64,000 bases of DNA, taken from assembly GCF_000971155.1 (NCBI RefSeq), contig NZ_BBLX01000004.1, positions 186,001 through 250,000 on the forward strand. The letters run 5' to 3'. Below are positions 48,501 to 54,786 of the stretch, piece by piece. This DNA is from Demequina maris (GTDB taxonomy: Bacteria > Actinomycetota > Actinomycetes > Actinomycetales > Demequinaceae). The notes under the pieces are model-generated. The model had not been told where the DNA came from, made no database searches, and was given only the letters and a program-made list of their open reading frames with translations. A program made the translations under genes and the position numbers. The first letter of the stretch is position 1, and every line of letters begins with the position of its first letter.

Positions 48501-49714
48501 ATCAGGTGCAGCCCGGCGCTGACGAGCGCGCCGATCCTCGGCTGGGCGACGCAGGCGTCGAGCTGCAGCGACTGGACCACGATCGCGATGCGCGCGCCGG
48601 CGGCGTGGGCGTCGGCGAGCGCGTCCGCCAAGGCGGCGGCGCGTTCGGGATCGCCGAAGGCCCGTCCGACGTCGTCCAGCATGAGCGGCGCGCTACGGGA
48701 GGCCGTCGCGACCTGGGCAGGTGTGGCCGTGGCGCCGAGCAGCACCGGGTCCAGCCCGCGGCGGCGCAGCTCGGGGATCACCCCGGCGCGCAGGAGCGAC
48801 GACTTCCCGATGCCGGACGGCCCGGTGACCGTGACGAACCCGGTGCGATCGAGCAGGTCCAGCACCGCGGCGACGTCCCCGTCGCGGCCGAAGAACAGGT
48901 CGGCGTCGCGGGACTCGTACACGCTCAGGCCCTTGTAGGGGCAGCCGGCGCTCGGCGGGCGGGCGGCGGGCGGCGCGAGCAGCGCCGCATCCTGTCGCAG
49001 GATCGCGTCCTCGAGCTCGGCCAGCGACGGACCCGGATCGATCCCGAGCTCGTCGACCAGCAGGCGCTGCGCCCGACGGGTCGTGTCGAGCGCGTCCGCC
49101 TGACGTTCGCACCGGTACTGAGCGAGCGCCAGGGCGTGCCAGCGCCGCTCGCGGTACGGCTGCGAGGCCACGAGCGCGGTGGCGTGCTCCGCCACCGCCC
49201 GGTGGTCCCCGGCCGCGAGCCGGGCCTCGAGCAGGTCGTCGAGCGCGGACTCGCGCACCTCCGCGAGCCGCGCGGCCTCGTCGTGCGCGGCGGGCCAGTC
49301 CGCGATCGCCTCGTACGGCGGCGCGCGCCACAGGCTCAACGCACGCTCGAGCGTGGTGACCGCGCGCTGGTGCTCGCCGTCGGCGGAGTAGCCGCGAGCG
49401 CGGTCGACCGCAGCCTCGAACTCGTCCACGTCGGCCTCGACTGTGCCGCCGTCGGCGGTGGGGACGATGCGGTAGCCGGTGGGAGTGGTCGAGATCGAGT
49501 CGGGGCCGAGCACCTTCCGGAGCCGCCCGATCGCCGCCTGGAGCTGCTTGAGCCACGTCTTCGGCGGATCGTCGGACCAGAGGGCCTCGGCGATCCGGTC
49601 GGCGCTGGCGCAGGCGGGGCGGGCCACCAGGAGCGCCTCGAGCACGGCCTGCTCCCGCGGGCTCACCCCCGGTTCCGCCGAGGGGCCCGTTCCCCCGAGG
49701 ACGGAGACCCTCAC
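45557..49714 (-). CDS. BTAD-STAND-WD40 transmembrane regulator (module 3)
   Basis: A 1,385-residue regulator, closest to the module 1 protein: start VRVSVLGGTG, winged helix (KTWLKQLQAAIGRLRKVLG), BTAD ending LLVDELGIDPGPSLAELED, STAND NTPase from CPYKGLSVYESRDADLFFGRD with Walker A GPSGIGKSS and Walker B-like LMLDDVG, one transmembrane segment (ASVAAAAVALVALGAATFAL, about 650-670), WD40-like propeller and tail AACASAGRDL...WRSTCGF. GGAAGG precedes GTG 49714. The gene end and terminator share a 34-bp identical run with module 1, a sign of recent duplication. Probably controls itself and the divergent Cys-type repeat peptide. Confidence 0.83.
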   Translation of the reverse strand: MRVSVLGGTGPSAEPGVSPREQAVLEALLVARPACASADRIAEALWSDDPPKTWLKQLQAAIGRLRKVLGPDSISTTPTGYRIVPTADGGTVEADVDEFEAAVDRARGYSADGEHQRAVTTLERALSLWRAPPYEAIADWPAAHDEAARLAEVRESALDDLLEARLAAGDHRAVAEHATALVASQPYRERRWHALALAQYRCERQADALDTTRRAQRLLVDELGIDPGPSLAELEDAILRQDAALLAPPAARPPSAGCPYKGLSVYESRDADLFFGRDGDVAAVLDLLDRTGFVTVTGPSGIGKSSLLRAGVIPELRRRGLDPVLLGATATPAQVATASRSAPLMLDDVGRAFGDPERAAALADALADAHAAGARIAIVVQSLQLDACVAQPRIGALVSAGLHLMAPPTAEAIRDVVEQPAQRSGLTLEHGLVDVVLHDAARVDASLPLLSHSLAATWERREGSTLTIEAYESTGGVLGAVARTAERVFLNLGAAERVECRTLMQRLVEVGPDGSLTLHAADPAIVHKAPARAEAVARFVAARLVVARADGYVLAHESLARAWPRLAHWLEEDAEASRQLAHLTAAAAAWDDGGRSPDDLYRGSRLATVVAWREGSRAPLAPIEEEFLDRSVAAADEVAARERRRTRRTRGLNASVAAAAVALVALGAATFALHRSAEARRQDAVIASLTERIGDMATWSRPVAALLAAEVWSRVPDDPRARAALFDSAAAHPDLTSSSVLPDSGGLAYADLGTGTHVLVSGAGVRGIDDDTDEVVWEVSAPASWAEVGRRAVAASADGSLVAVLADAAGCDGAAACGALLTIDATTGQMVNTTRLEGAVPERVGHPLQIQVDAAGTSVATVNRERGTVELRNPANHRITGTIRIAGTRVDDVALAAARTGEIVVTQPGQVRLVDPRTAQQISEFSLLASATGLSAAVTDDGTLVTAGAGALAAVDPVTGDPRWVASLSANETGPCGWLAVDDDASHVYCADFDGVVTEWDLTTGLSTGRVLTAQPEHAGALALAHGELTSVAALTPVVTRWTTTGDGAVRRSIAAGQVMFDGYSPSGALLLVSGRRSDDSAWDTYTDFGTWDVAADRPVDSFDSVTVFGWIDEGTVLAYGFTENHAGRFSLSAGRLTTTYSFAPSARVYPSSDGSALHVIDANGQFRTIDTATGAAIGPRLRIEGAVDHAASSPDGSLLVISSTLGDGTPAVQVFDAASGEALSPVREGLWLAEVNDGGTVAAATAGGVARLTTGLDLLGRSDMPGRNVSTIEFSDAGDLFVVGGDGNGSVVFDTVSGLRVAGPLTSDSPYLWPAALRPDGREVAVTTSDGIDVWSLDPGSLRDAACASAGRDLTAEEWETYLAPLGEWRSTCGFGDEPPDASS

Positions 49715-49765
49715 CCTTCCACTGTGGAACCGCGGACGCCCGCGGTCAAACGCCCGGCGGGTCGC

Positions 49766-49804
49766 GCATACCCCACGCATACCGGGCCGAGCAGGGCGCA
49801 TACC
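49766..49804. promoter_or_regulatory. Direct heptamer repeats in module 3
   Basis: GCATACC at 49766-49772, 49777-49783 (11 bp apart) and 49798-49804 (21 bp further). The heptamer is the same as in module 1, so the two regulators may recognise each other's sites. Confidence 0.68.
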
Positions 49805-49859
49805 GGGGCCTGGCGGGGCGGGTGTGTCCTGAAGGTGTCCCTGGAAGGAGGGCAAGATC

Positions 49860-50414
49860 ATGTGGACTCTGCTGAAGCAACGGACCAGCAACCGCGTGCC
49901 GGTCGTCGCCAAGGGTCTCGGACTCGTCGCGGGGCTCGTCGGAGCAGCCGCGATGTCCATGGGAGCAGTCGCGGTGGCCAACGACACTGATGACACCCCG
50001 TCCGGCAGCGACGAGGCGGTCGGCTACGTCTATTCGGGTGGCTCGTGGGGCTCCGAGGAGTCGCTGAGCGACACCGGCGCCGGATCGGACGACGCCTACA
50101 CGCCGATGCCGTGCGTGCCCGAGGGTGCCTACGGCGCGACCGAGGAGGACGAGGCCTACACGCCGATGCCGTGCGTGCCCGAGGGTGCCTACGGCGCGAC
50201 CGAGGAGGACGAGGCGTACGAGCCGATGTGCGGTGGGCTTCCGCCCTATGCGCAGTCCGACGAGGACGCGACCGACGACGCCTACGAGCCGATGTGCGGC
50301 GGCGTGCCGCCCTACGCGGTGGATGACTACGAGCCGATCTGCGGTGGGCTCCCGCCCTACGCCGTGGACGACTACGAGCCGATGTGCGGTGGCGTGCCGG
50401 ACTACGCCGAGTGA
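49860..50414 (+). CDS. Exported repeat peptide, Cys type (module 3)
   Basis: A 184-residue protein with a signal peptide (GLGLVAGLVGAAAMSMGAVAVA, about residues 19-40), an acidic Ser/Gly region, two identical units AYTPMPCVPEGAYGATEEDE, then four shorter units: AYEPMCGGLPPYA, AYEPMCGGVPPYA, DYEPICGGLPPYA and DYEPMCGGVPDYAE at the very C terminus. There are six Cys, one per unit, and none elsewhere. The unit P(M/I)CGG(V/L)PPYA is the Cys version of the module 2 repeat. GGAAGGAGGG precedes ATG 49860. Family unknown; the regular Cys could form disulfides, bind metal or be a modification site. Confidence 0.72.
   Translation: MWTLLKQRTSNRVPVVAKGLGLVAGLVGAAAMSMGAVAVANDTDDTPSGSDEAVGYVYSGGSWGSEESLSDTGAGSDDAYTPMPCVPEGAYGATEEDEAYTPMPCVPEGAYGATEEDEAYEPMCGGLPPYAQSDEDATDDAYEPMCGGVPPYAVDDYEPICGGLPPYAVDDYEPMCGGVPDYAE
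50094..50213 (+). repeat. Exact 60-bp tandem repeat inside the Cys-type peptide gene
   Basis: Two head-to-tail 60-bp copies (50094-50153 and 50154-50213) with no differences seen, encoding two identical 20-residue units. Exact DNA identity implies a recent duplication or ongoing copy-number change. Confidence 0.9.
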
Positions 50415-50437
50415 GGCAGCACCGACTGCTCGGCGAT

Positions 50438-50461
50438 GGGAGGTCCCGATCGGGACCTCCC
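50438..50461 (+). terminator. Terminator of the module 3 peptide gene
   Basis: A fully palindromic 24-bp element: GGGAGGTCCC (50438-50447), GATC, GGGACCTCCC (50452-50461), followed by CCTTTC. Confidence 0.85.
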
Positions 50462-50622
50462 CCTTTCACCGACCTCAGCGTCTCGCGATGCGAGACGCGG
50501 TTGTCGTATCGTGGACAACGGCCCTAGGATGAGCACACGACAGGCCGGTCGCGCGGCCCCCGCTCACGAGGCGGTCGGGCCGCCATGAGCCGGCTTCGAC
50601 CACGACTTCGAAGGGGAACCTC

Positions 50623-51672
50623 ATGACGTCCTACCGCCTCGCGGTGGTCGCCGGCGACGGCATCGGCCCGGAGGTCGTGGCGGAGGGGCTCAAGTGCCTC
50701 GCCGCCGCGACGGAGGGCACCGACCTCACGTTCGAGACCACCGAGTTCGACCTCGGCGCGAAGCGCTGGCACGCGACGGGGGAGACCCTCACGGACGCAG
50801 ACCTCGAGGCGATCAAGGGTCACGACGTCATCCTGCTGGGCGCGATCGGCGACCCGACGGTGCCGTCCGGCGTCCTCGAGCGCGGCCTGCTCCTCAAGCT
50901 CCGCTTCGAGCTCGACCAGTACGTGAACCTGCGCCCCTCCCGCCTGTACCCGGGCGAGGTCTCGCCGCTGCGCGACCCGGGCGACATCGACTTCGTCGTG
51001 GTCCGCGAGGGCACCGAGGGCCCGTACGTCGGCAACGGCGGCGCGCTCCGCGTGAACACCCCGCACGAGATCGCGACCGAGGTCTCCGTCAACACCCGCC
51101 ACGGCGTCGAGCGCGTGGTCCGCTACGCGTTCTCCGTCGCCGCCGGCCGCGAGCGCCAGCACGTCACGCTCGTGCACAAGCACAACGTGCTCGTCCATGC
51201 GGGCCACCTGTGGCGCCGCACCGTCGAGGCCGTCGCGCCGGAGTTCCCGGACGTCACCTGGGACTACCTGCACGTCGACGCGGCGACCATCAAGCTCGTC
51301 ACCGACCCGTCGTCCTTCGACGTGATCGTCACCGACAACCTCTTCGGCGACATCCTCACGGACGAGGCCGCCGCGATCTCCGGCGGCATCGGCCTCGCGG
51401 CGTCCGGCAACGTCAACCCCGACAAGACCGGCCCGTCGATGTTCGAGCCGGTCCACGGCTCGGCGCCCGACATCGCCGGCCAGCAGAAGGCGGATCCGTC
51501 GGCCACCGTGCTGTCGGTCGCGATGATGCTCGACTTCCTCGGCCACCACGAGCTGGCCGCCACGGTCGAGCAGGCGGTCGCGGACGATGCGGCGGCCAAG
51601 GTCGCGGAGGGCTGGGGCCCCCGCACCACCGCCGAGGTCGGCGACGCGGTCGCCGCCCGCATCCGCGGCTAG
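50623..51672 (+). CDS. leuB: 3-Isopropylmalate dehydrogenase
   Basis: A 349-residue NAD-dependent decarboxylating dehydrogenase of leucine synthesis. [12 protein letters not shown] at the start, the NAD/substrate block [21 protein letters not shown] (residues about 209-229) and [18 protein letters not shown] are characteristic, as is [19 protein letters not shown] split around residue 270. GAAGGGGAACCTC precedes the ATG. It lies 15 kb from ilvC with the three regulator-peptide modules between, and 99 bp before ilvE. Confidence 0.94.
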   Translation: MTSYRLAVVAGDGIGPEVVAEGLKCLAAATEGTDLTFETTEFDLGAKRWHATGETLTDADLEAIKGHDVILLGAIGDPTVPSGVLERGLLLKLRFELDQYVNLRPSRLYPGEVSPLRDPGDIDFVVVREGTEGPYVGNGGALRVNTPHEIATEVSVNTRHGVERVVRYAFSVAAGRERQHVTLVHKHNVLVHAGHLWRRTVEAVAPEFPDVTWDYLHVDAATIKLVTDPSSFDVIVTDNLFGDILTDEAAAISGGIGLAASGNVNPDKTGPSMFEPVHGSAPDIAGQQKADPSATVLSVAMMLDFLGHHELAATVEQAVADDAAAKVAEGWGPRTTAEVGDAVAARIRG

Positions 51673-51771
51673 CCCGGACCGGACCCCGTCGCGGCGGAGG
51701 AGGGGGCGCAAGGCGTCGCCTCCTCCGCCGACTACTCTCGTACTCACCCCGCATCCCAGGAAGGCTTTGAA

Positions 51772-52881
51772 GTGACCGACACCGCCGCATCGTCCACCGC
51801 CGAGGCCTTCCGCGTCGTCCCGAACCCGAGCCCGGCTACCGACGCCGAGCGCGCGGAGAAGCTCAAGGACCTCGCCTTCGGCCTCCAGTTCACGGACCAC
51901 ATGGCCCACATGACCTGGACCGCCGAGGAGGGCTGGGGCGACCGTCGCGTCGAGCCGTACGGCCCGATCCCGATGGACCCCGCGGCCTCCGTGCTGCACT
52001 ACGCCCAGGAGATCTTCGAGGGACTGAAGGCGTACCGCTGGGCCGACGGTTCGATCCACCTGTTCCGCCCCGTCGCGAACGCCGAGCGCCTCCAGCGCTC
52101 CGCGTGGCGCATGGCGCTGCCCGAGCTGCCCGTCGAGGACTTCATGGCCTCGATCGCTGCGCTGATCGAGCTCGACCACGCGTGGGTGCCCGATGCCCCC
52201 GAGACGTCGCTGTACCTGCGCCCGTTCCTCATCGGCACGGACGTGTTCCTCGGGCTGCGCGCCCCCAAGCGGGTCGACTACCTGCTCATCGCGTCGCCCT
52301 CGGGCCCGTACTTCCCGGGCGGCATCAAGCCCGTGAGCATCTGGGTCGAGCGCGACTATCACCGCGCGGGCCCGGGCGGCACCGGCGCCGCGAAGTGCGG
52401 CGGCAACTACGCGGCCTCCCTGCGCCCGCAGATGGCCGCCTACGAGCGCGGCTTCGACCAGGTCCTCTACCTGGACGCCGCCACGGGCTCGGTGCTCGAG
52501 GAGCTCGGCGGCATGAACGTGTTCGCGGTCCGCAAGGACGGCACCGTGCTCACGCCGATCATCAACGGCAACATCCTCGAGGGCGTGACTCGCAAGAGCG
52601 TCATCCAGCTCGTCGAGGAGCGCGACCTCAAGGTGGTCGAGCGCGACATCACCCTCGCCGAGCTGCGCGAGGGCATCGAGGACGGCGAGATCACCGAGGT
52701 CTTCGCGTGCGGCACCGCGGCGATCATCACGCCGGTGGGCCGCATCGCCTCGACGGACTTCGACGTGACCGTGGGCGACGGCGCGCCCGGCGCGGTCACC
52801 ACGGCCGTCCGTCAGCGGCTCACCGACATCCAGTACGGCCGCTCCGAGGACACCTACGGCTGGATGACCAAGGTCCGCTGA
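51772..52881 (+). CDS. ilvE: Branched-chain amino acid aminotransferase
   Basis: A 369-residue fold-type IV PLP enzyme that makes Val, Leu and Ile from their keto acids. The PLP Lys lies in AAKCGGNYAASL; FEGLKAYRWADG and LDAATGSVLEELGGMNVF are family signatures; FACGTAAIITPVG is the phosphate-binding loop. Length fits the bacterial BCAT II group. Start is GTG 51772 after GGAAGG. A 9-mer copy gives the AASS near the N terminus (GCATCGTCC at 51787) and another follows the stop. Confidence 0.95.
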   Translation: MTDTAASSTAEAFRVVPNPSPATDAERAEKLKDLAFGLQFTDHMAHMTWTAEEGWGDRRVEPYGPIPMDPAASVLHYAQEIFEGLKAYRWADGSIHLFRPVANAERLQRSAWRMALPELPVEDFMASIAALIELDHAWVPDAPETSLYLRPFLIGTDVFLGLRAPKRVDYLLIASPSGPYFPGGIKPVSIWVERDYHRAGPGGTGAAKCGGNYAASLRPQMAAYERGFDQVLYLDAATGSVLEELGGMNVFAVRKDGTVLTPIINGNILEGVTRKSVIQLVEERDLKVVERDITLAELREGIEDGEITEVFACGTAAIITPVGRIASTDFDVTVGDGAPGAVTTAVRQRLTDIQYGRSEDTYGWMTKVR

Positions 52882-52972
52882 CGGGACGATGCGCGGGCCC
52901 GCCCCGCGCCCTCGCGCGTCCGCCGCTCACCCCCCAAGATGGGAGGGAGCAGCCGACGCCGAGGAGGAGCAC

Positions 52973-53416
52973 GTGCCCGTCAAGGACCTCACCCTGACCA
53001 GCCCCGACATCGCGGACATGGAGCGGATCGACGACCGCTTCGCCGGCCAGTTCGGCGCGGAGACCCCGCGCCTGGTCGTCGACGGGATCCCCGCGCAGGC
53101 GGTAGAGCTCGCCGTCGTCTGCCACGACCCGGACGCGCCCAAGCCGTTCGGCTTCACTCACTGGACGCTGTACGGGCTCGCACCGCTCGACGGCGCGATC
53201 GACATCGACGCGGGCCGTCCCGGGCCCAACGACGACGGCGGGCATGGCTATGTCGGCCCGTTCCCGCCCTACGGCCACGGCGACCACCGGTACTACTTCC
53301 ACCTGTACGCGCTCACCCGTCCGGTCGAGGGTGAGCCCACGCGCGACGAGTTCCTCCACCGCTACGGCGACGCGATCGTCGAGCAGGCCAGGCTCGTCGC
53401 GACCTACTCGCGCTGA
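52973..53416 (+). CDS. YbhB/YbcL family PEBP-like protein
   Basis: A 147-residue phosphatidylethanolamine-binding-protein fold, as in bacterial Raf-kinase-inhibitor-like proteins: VVCHDPDAPKPFGFTHWTLYGL (around residues 45-66) carries the DPDAP ligand-pocket motif, then GYVGPFPPYGHGDHRYYFHLYAL, cited from residues about 88-110, the GxxGPxPPxGxxHRY signature. Ligand unknown. GAGGAGGAG precedes GTG 52973; an in-frame ATG at 52889 is too far upstream of the fold. Confidence 0.85.
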   Translation: MPVKDLTLTSPDIADMERIDDRFAGQFGAETPRLVVDGIPAQAVELAVVCHDPDAPKPFGFTHWTLYGLAPLDGAIDIDAGRPGPNDDGGHGYVGPFPPYGHGDHRYYFHLYALTRPVEGEPTRDEFLHRYGDAIVEQARLVATYSR

Positions 53417-53721
53417 GGCGTCGGCGGGATCGGCACACCCGCGCACGCGGCGACCCTGCGCCTCCCGTGCTCGGCGATTTCATGCACTTCGGACGCGCCA
53501 AGGCCCGTTTCCGCATCAGTCGCGCGCAGATGGCCCGCCCAACACGGGTCCACTTCCGACCTGAGGGGCCGTGCCGAGGAATGGTCCGGCGCGAGATCGG
53601 CCGAAGTGCATGAAAACGCCGAGCGACACGGTCCGACACCCGGGGCATCCTCGGGTGGCGGCCCGCGCGCGCCGGGCGCATCCTGAGAGACAGCCCCCCG
53701 CGCATCCTCAGGAGCACCGAC
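53417..53721. other. 305-bp intergenic region, mostly occupied by a MITE-like element
   Basis: Contains the 154-bp inverted-repeat element at 53470-53623 and, just before the next gene, the ribosome site CAGGAG. I see no other ORF or promoter of note. Confidence 0.6.
53470..53623. mobile_element. MITE-like element with 23-bp terminal inverted repeats
   Basis: Left end 53470-53492 begins CTCGGCGATTTCATGC and ends ACTTCGG; right end 53601-53623 begins CCGAAGTGCATGAAAA and ends CGCCGAG. The two are inverted copies with one mismatch in 23. The 108-bp centre encodes nothing recognisable. Outside the ends, CCGTG (left) and CACGG (right) are also inverted, so the true border may be wider. No clear target duplication. 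Confidence 0.55.
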
Positions 53722-54684
53722 ATGACCGCCGTGGTCCCGCGCGTCTCGCGACGCGACGACGCCCGCTACCGCGAGGCTGAGCGGGAGGTCTGGGCCCACC
53801 ACGGGATGACGCCGGTCGAGCGGTGGGTCGAGGTGCCCGGCTACGGCATCCGCGTGCGGGCGCTCGAGCACGGCGAGGGCCGGCCCGTCGTCTTCGTCCA
53901 CGGCAACCCGACCGCAGGCAACGTCTTCGTCCCGCTGGTCGCGGCGCTGCCCGGCGTGCGCGCGATCGTCGTCGACCGCCCCGGCTGCGGGCTGAGCGAG
54001 GCGCTCGACTACTCGGACATGACGCCCGACGACCTCCGGGCCGCGATCACCGCGTACCTCTCGGCCGTCATCGAGGGGCTCGTCGGCGGGCCCGCGCACC
54101 TGCTCGGGAACTCCGCCGGCGGCGGCACCGTGCTGGTGGCGGCGGCGCGCCGGCCTGACCTGGTCGACAGCGTCGTGATCGAGGGCGTGCCCGCGGTGCG
54201 CGGCATGCGGCTGCCGCGCGAGCTCCGCATGACCGCGCTGACCCCGGTCGCCCGCATCGTCGCGGCGCACAAGGTCAACGAGGCGGACCTGCGCCGCTCC
54301 TTCCGCGCCATGGGCCACGGCGACCTGATCGACGCCGGTGGCCCGCCCGCCGCCGAGTTCGCGTGGCGCATGGCGCTGTCGCGGTACACCGACACGTACT
54401 GGCACGAGCTCTCGCTCATCCGCCGCTCCGCCACCTGGCGCGGCCTGCGCCCCGACTGGGTCGCCGGCAAGGAGACGCTCGAGGCGCTGCGCATGCCGAG
54501 CCTGTGGATCGTGGGCGACCGCGACCCGTTCGCGCGTCCCGAGCGCGTGCGCGCCTGGGCGCGCCACGCGCCGCAGTCGACCGTGCACGTGATGGAGAGC
54601 TCGGGTCATCAGCCGTGGCTCGACGACCCGGCGCGGCACGCGCGCCTCATCGACGGCTGGTGGAGCGCCGCGGCCGCGGCGTGA
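53722..54684 (+). CDS. Alpha/beta hydrolase
   Basis: A 320-residue cytosolic hydrolase. VVFVHGNPTAGNVF gives the oxyanion HGNP loop, HLLGNSAGG the nucleophile Ser (GxSxG, about residue 132), VGDRDPF the acid Asp and SSGHQPWLDDP the catalytic His. Nucleophile Ser rather than Asp argues against a haloalkane dehalogenase; esterase or lactonase-like activity is more likely but the substrate is unknown. CAGGAG precedes ATG 53722. Confidence 0.83.
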   Translation: MTAVVPRVSRRDDARYREAEREVWAHHGMTPVERWVEVPGYGIRVRALEHGEGRPVVFVHGNPTAGNVFVPLVAALPGVRAIVVDRPGCGLSEALDYSDMTPDDLRAAITAYLSAVIEGLVGGPAHLLGNSAGGGTVLVAAARRPDLVDSVVIEGVPAVRGMRLPRELRMTALTPVARIVAAHKVNEADLRRSFRAMGHGDLIDAGGPPAAEFAWRMALSRYTDTYWHELSLIRRSATWRGLRPDWVAGKETLEALRMPSLWIVGDRDPFARPERVRAWARHAPQSTVHVMESSGHQPWLDDPARHARLIDGWWSAAAAA

Positions 54685-54755
54685 GGGCGCGGAGGCGGCC
54701 GGAGTGCTCCCGAGCCTCCTGGAGCCGTGACCCGCCGGGCCTTCAGGCCCGCAAT

Positions 54756-54780
54756 AACCTACGGTGGCGTAGGTTAGGCT
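54756..54780 (+). promoter_or_regulatory. Palindromic operator and -10 of the acyl-CoA synthetase gene
   Basis: AACCTACG-GTGG-CGTAGGTT (54756-54775) is a perfect inverted repeat with a 4-bp spacer, directly abutting and sharing its last T with a -10-like TAGGCT (54775-54780). The layout suits a TetR-type repressor of fatty-acid genes; the regulator is not in the window. Confidence 0.7.
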
Positions 54781-54786
54781 TGCTCC

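Noticed and set aside
35592-49714. Reading the STAND-propeller proteins as an anti-phage (Avs-like) defence locus
   Set aside because: The winged helix plus BTAD, the transmembrane segment and the 11-bp DNA repeats favour transcription control; no nuclease or other effector domain is present.
46145-49990. A 1,281-codon plus-strand frame opposite the module 3 regulator
   Set aside because: It is a low-complexity Arg/Gly/Val/Asp shadow without domain signatures; the minus-strand gene has complete BTAD, STAND and propeller motifs.
50094-50213. CRISPR array
   Set aside because: Only two adjacent identical units without spacers, and they lie in frame in a coding gene.
45013-50414. Calling the repeat peptides lanthipeptide or lasso precursors
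   Set aside because: No lanthionine synthetase, cyclase, radical SAM or dedicated peptidase gene lies in the neighbourhood, and both carry ordinary export signals.
53722-54684. Haloalkane dehalogenase
   Set aside because: The nucleophile elbow is GNSAG (Ser), not the Asp required for dehalogenases.
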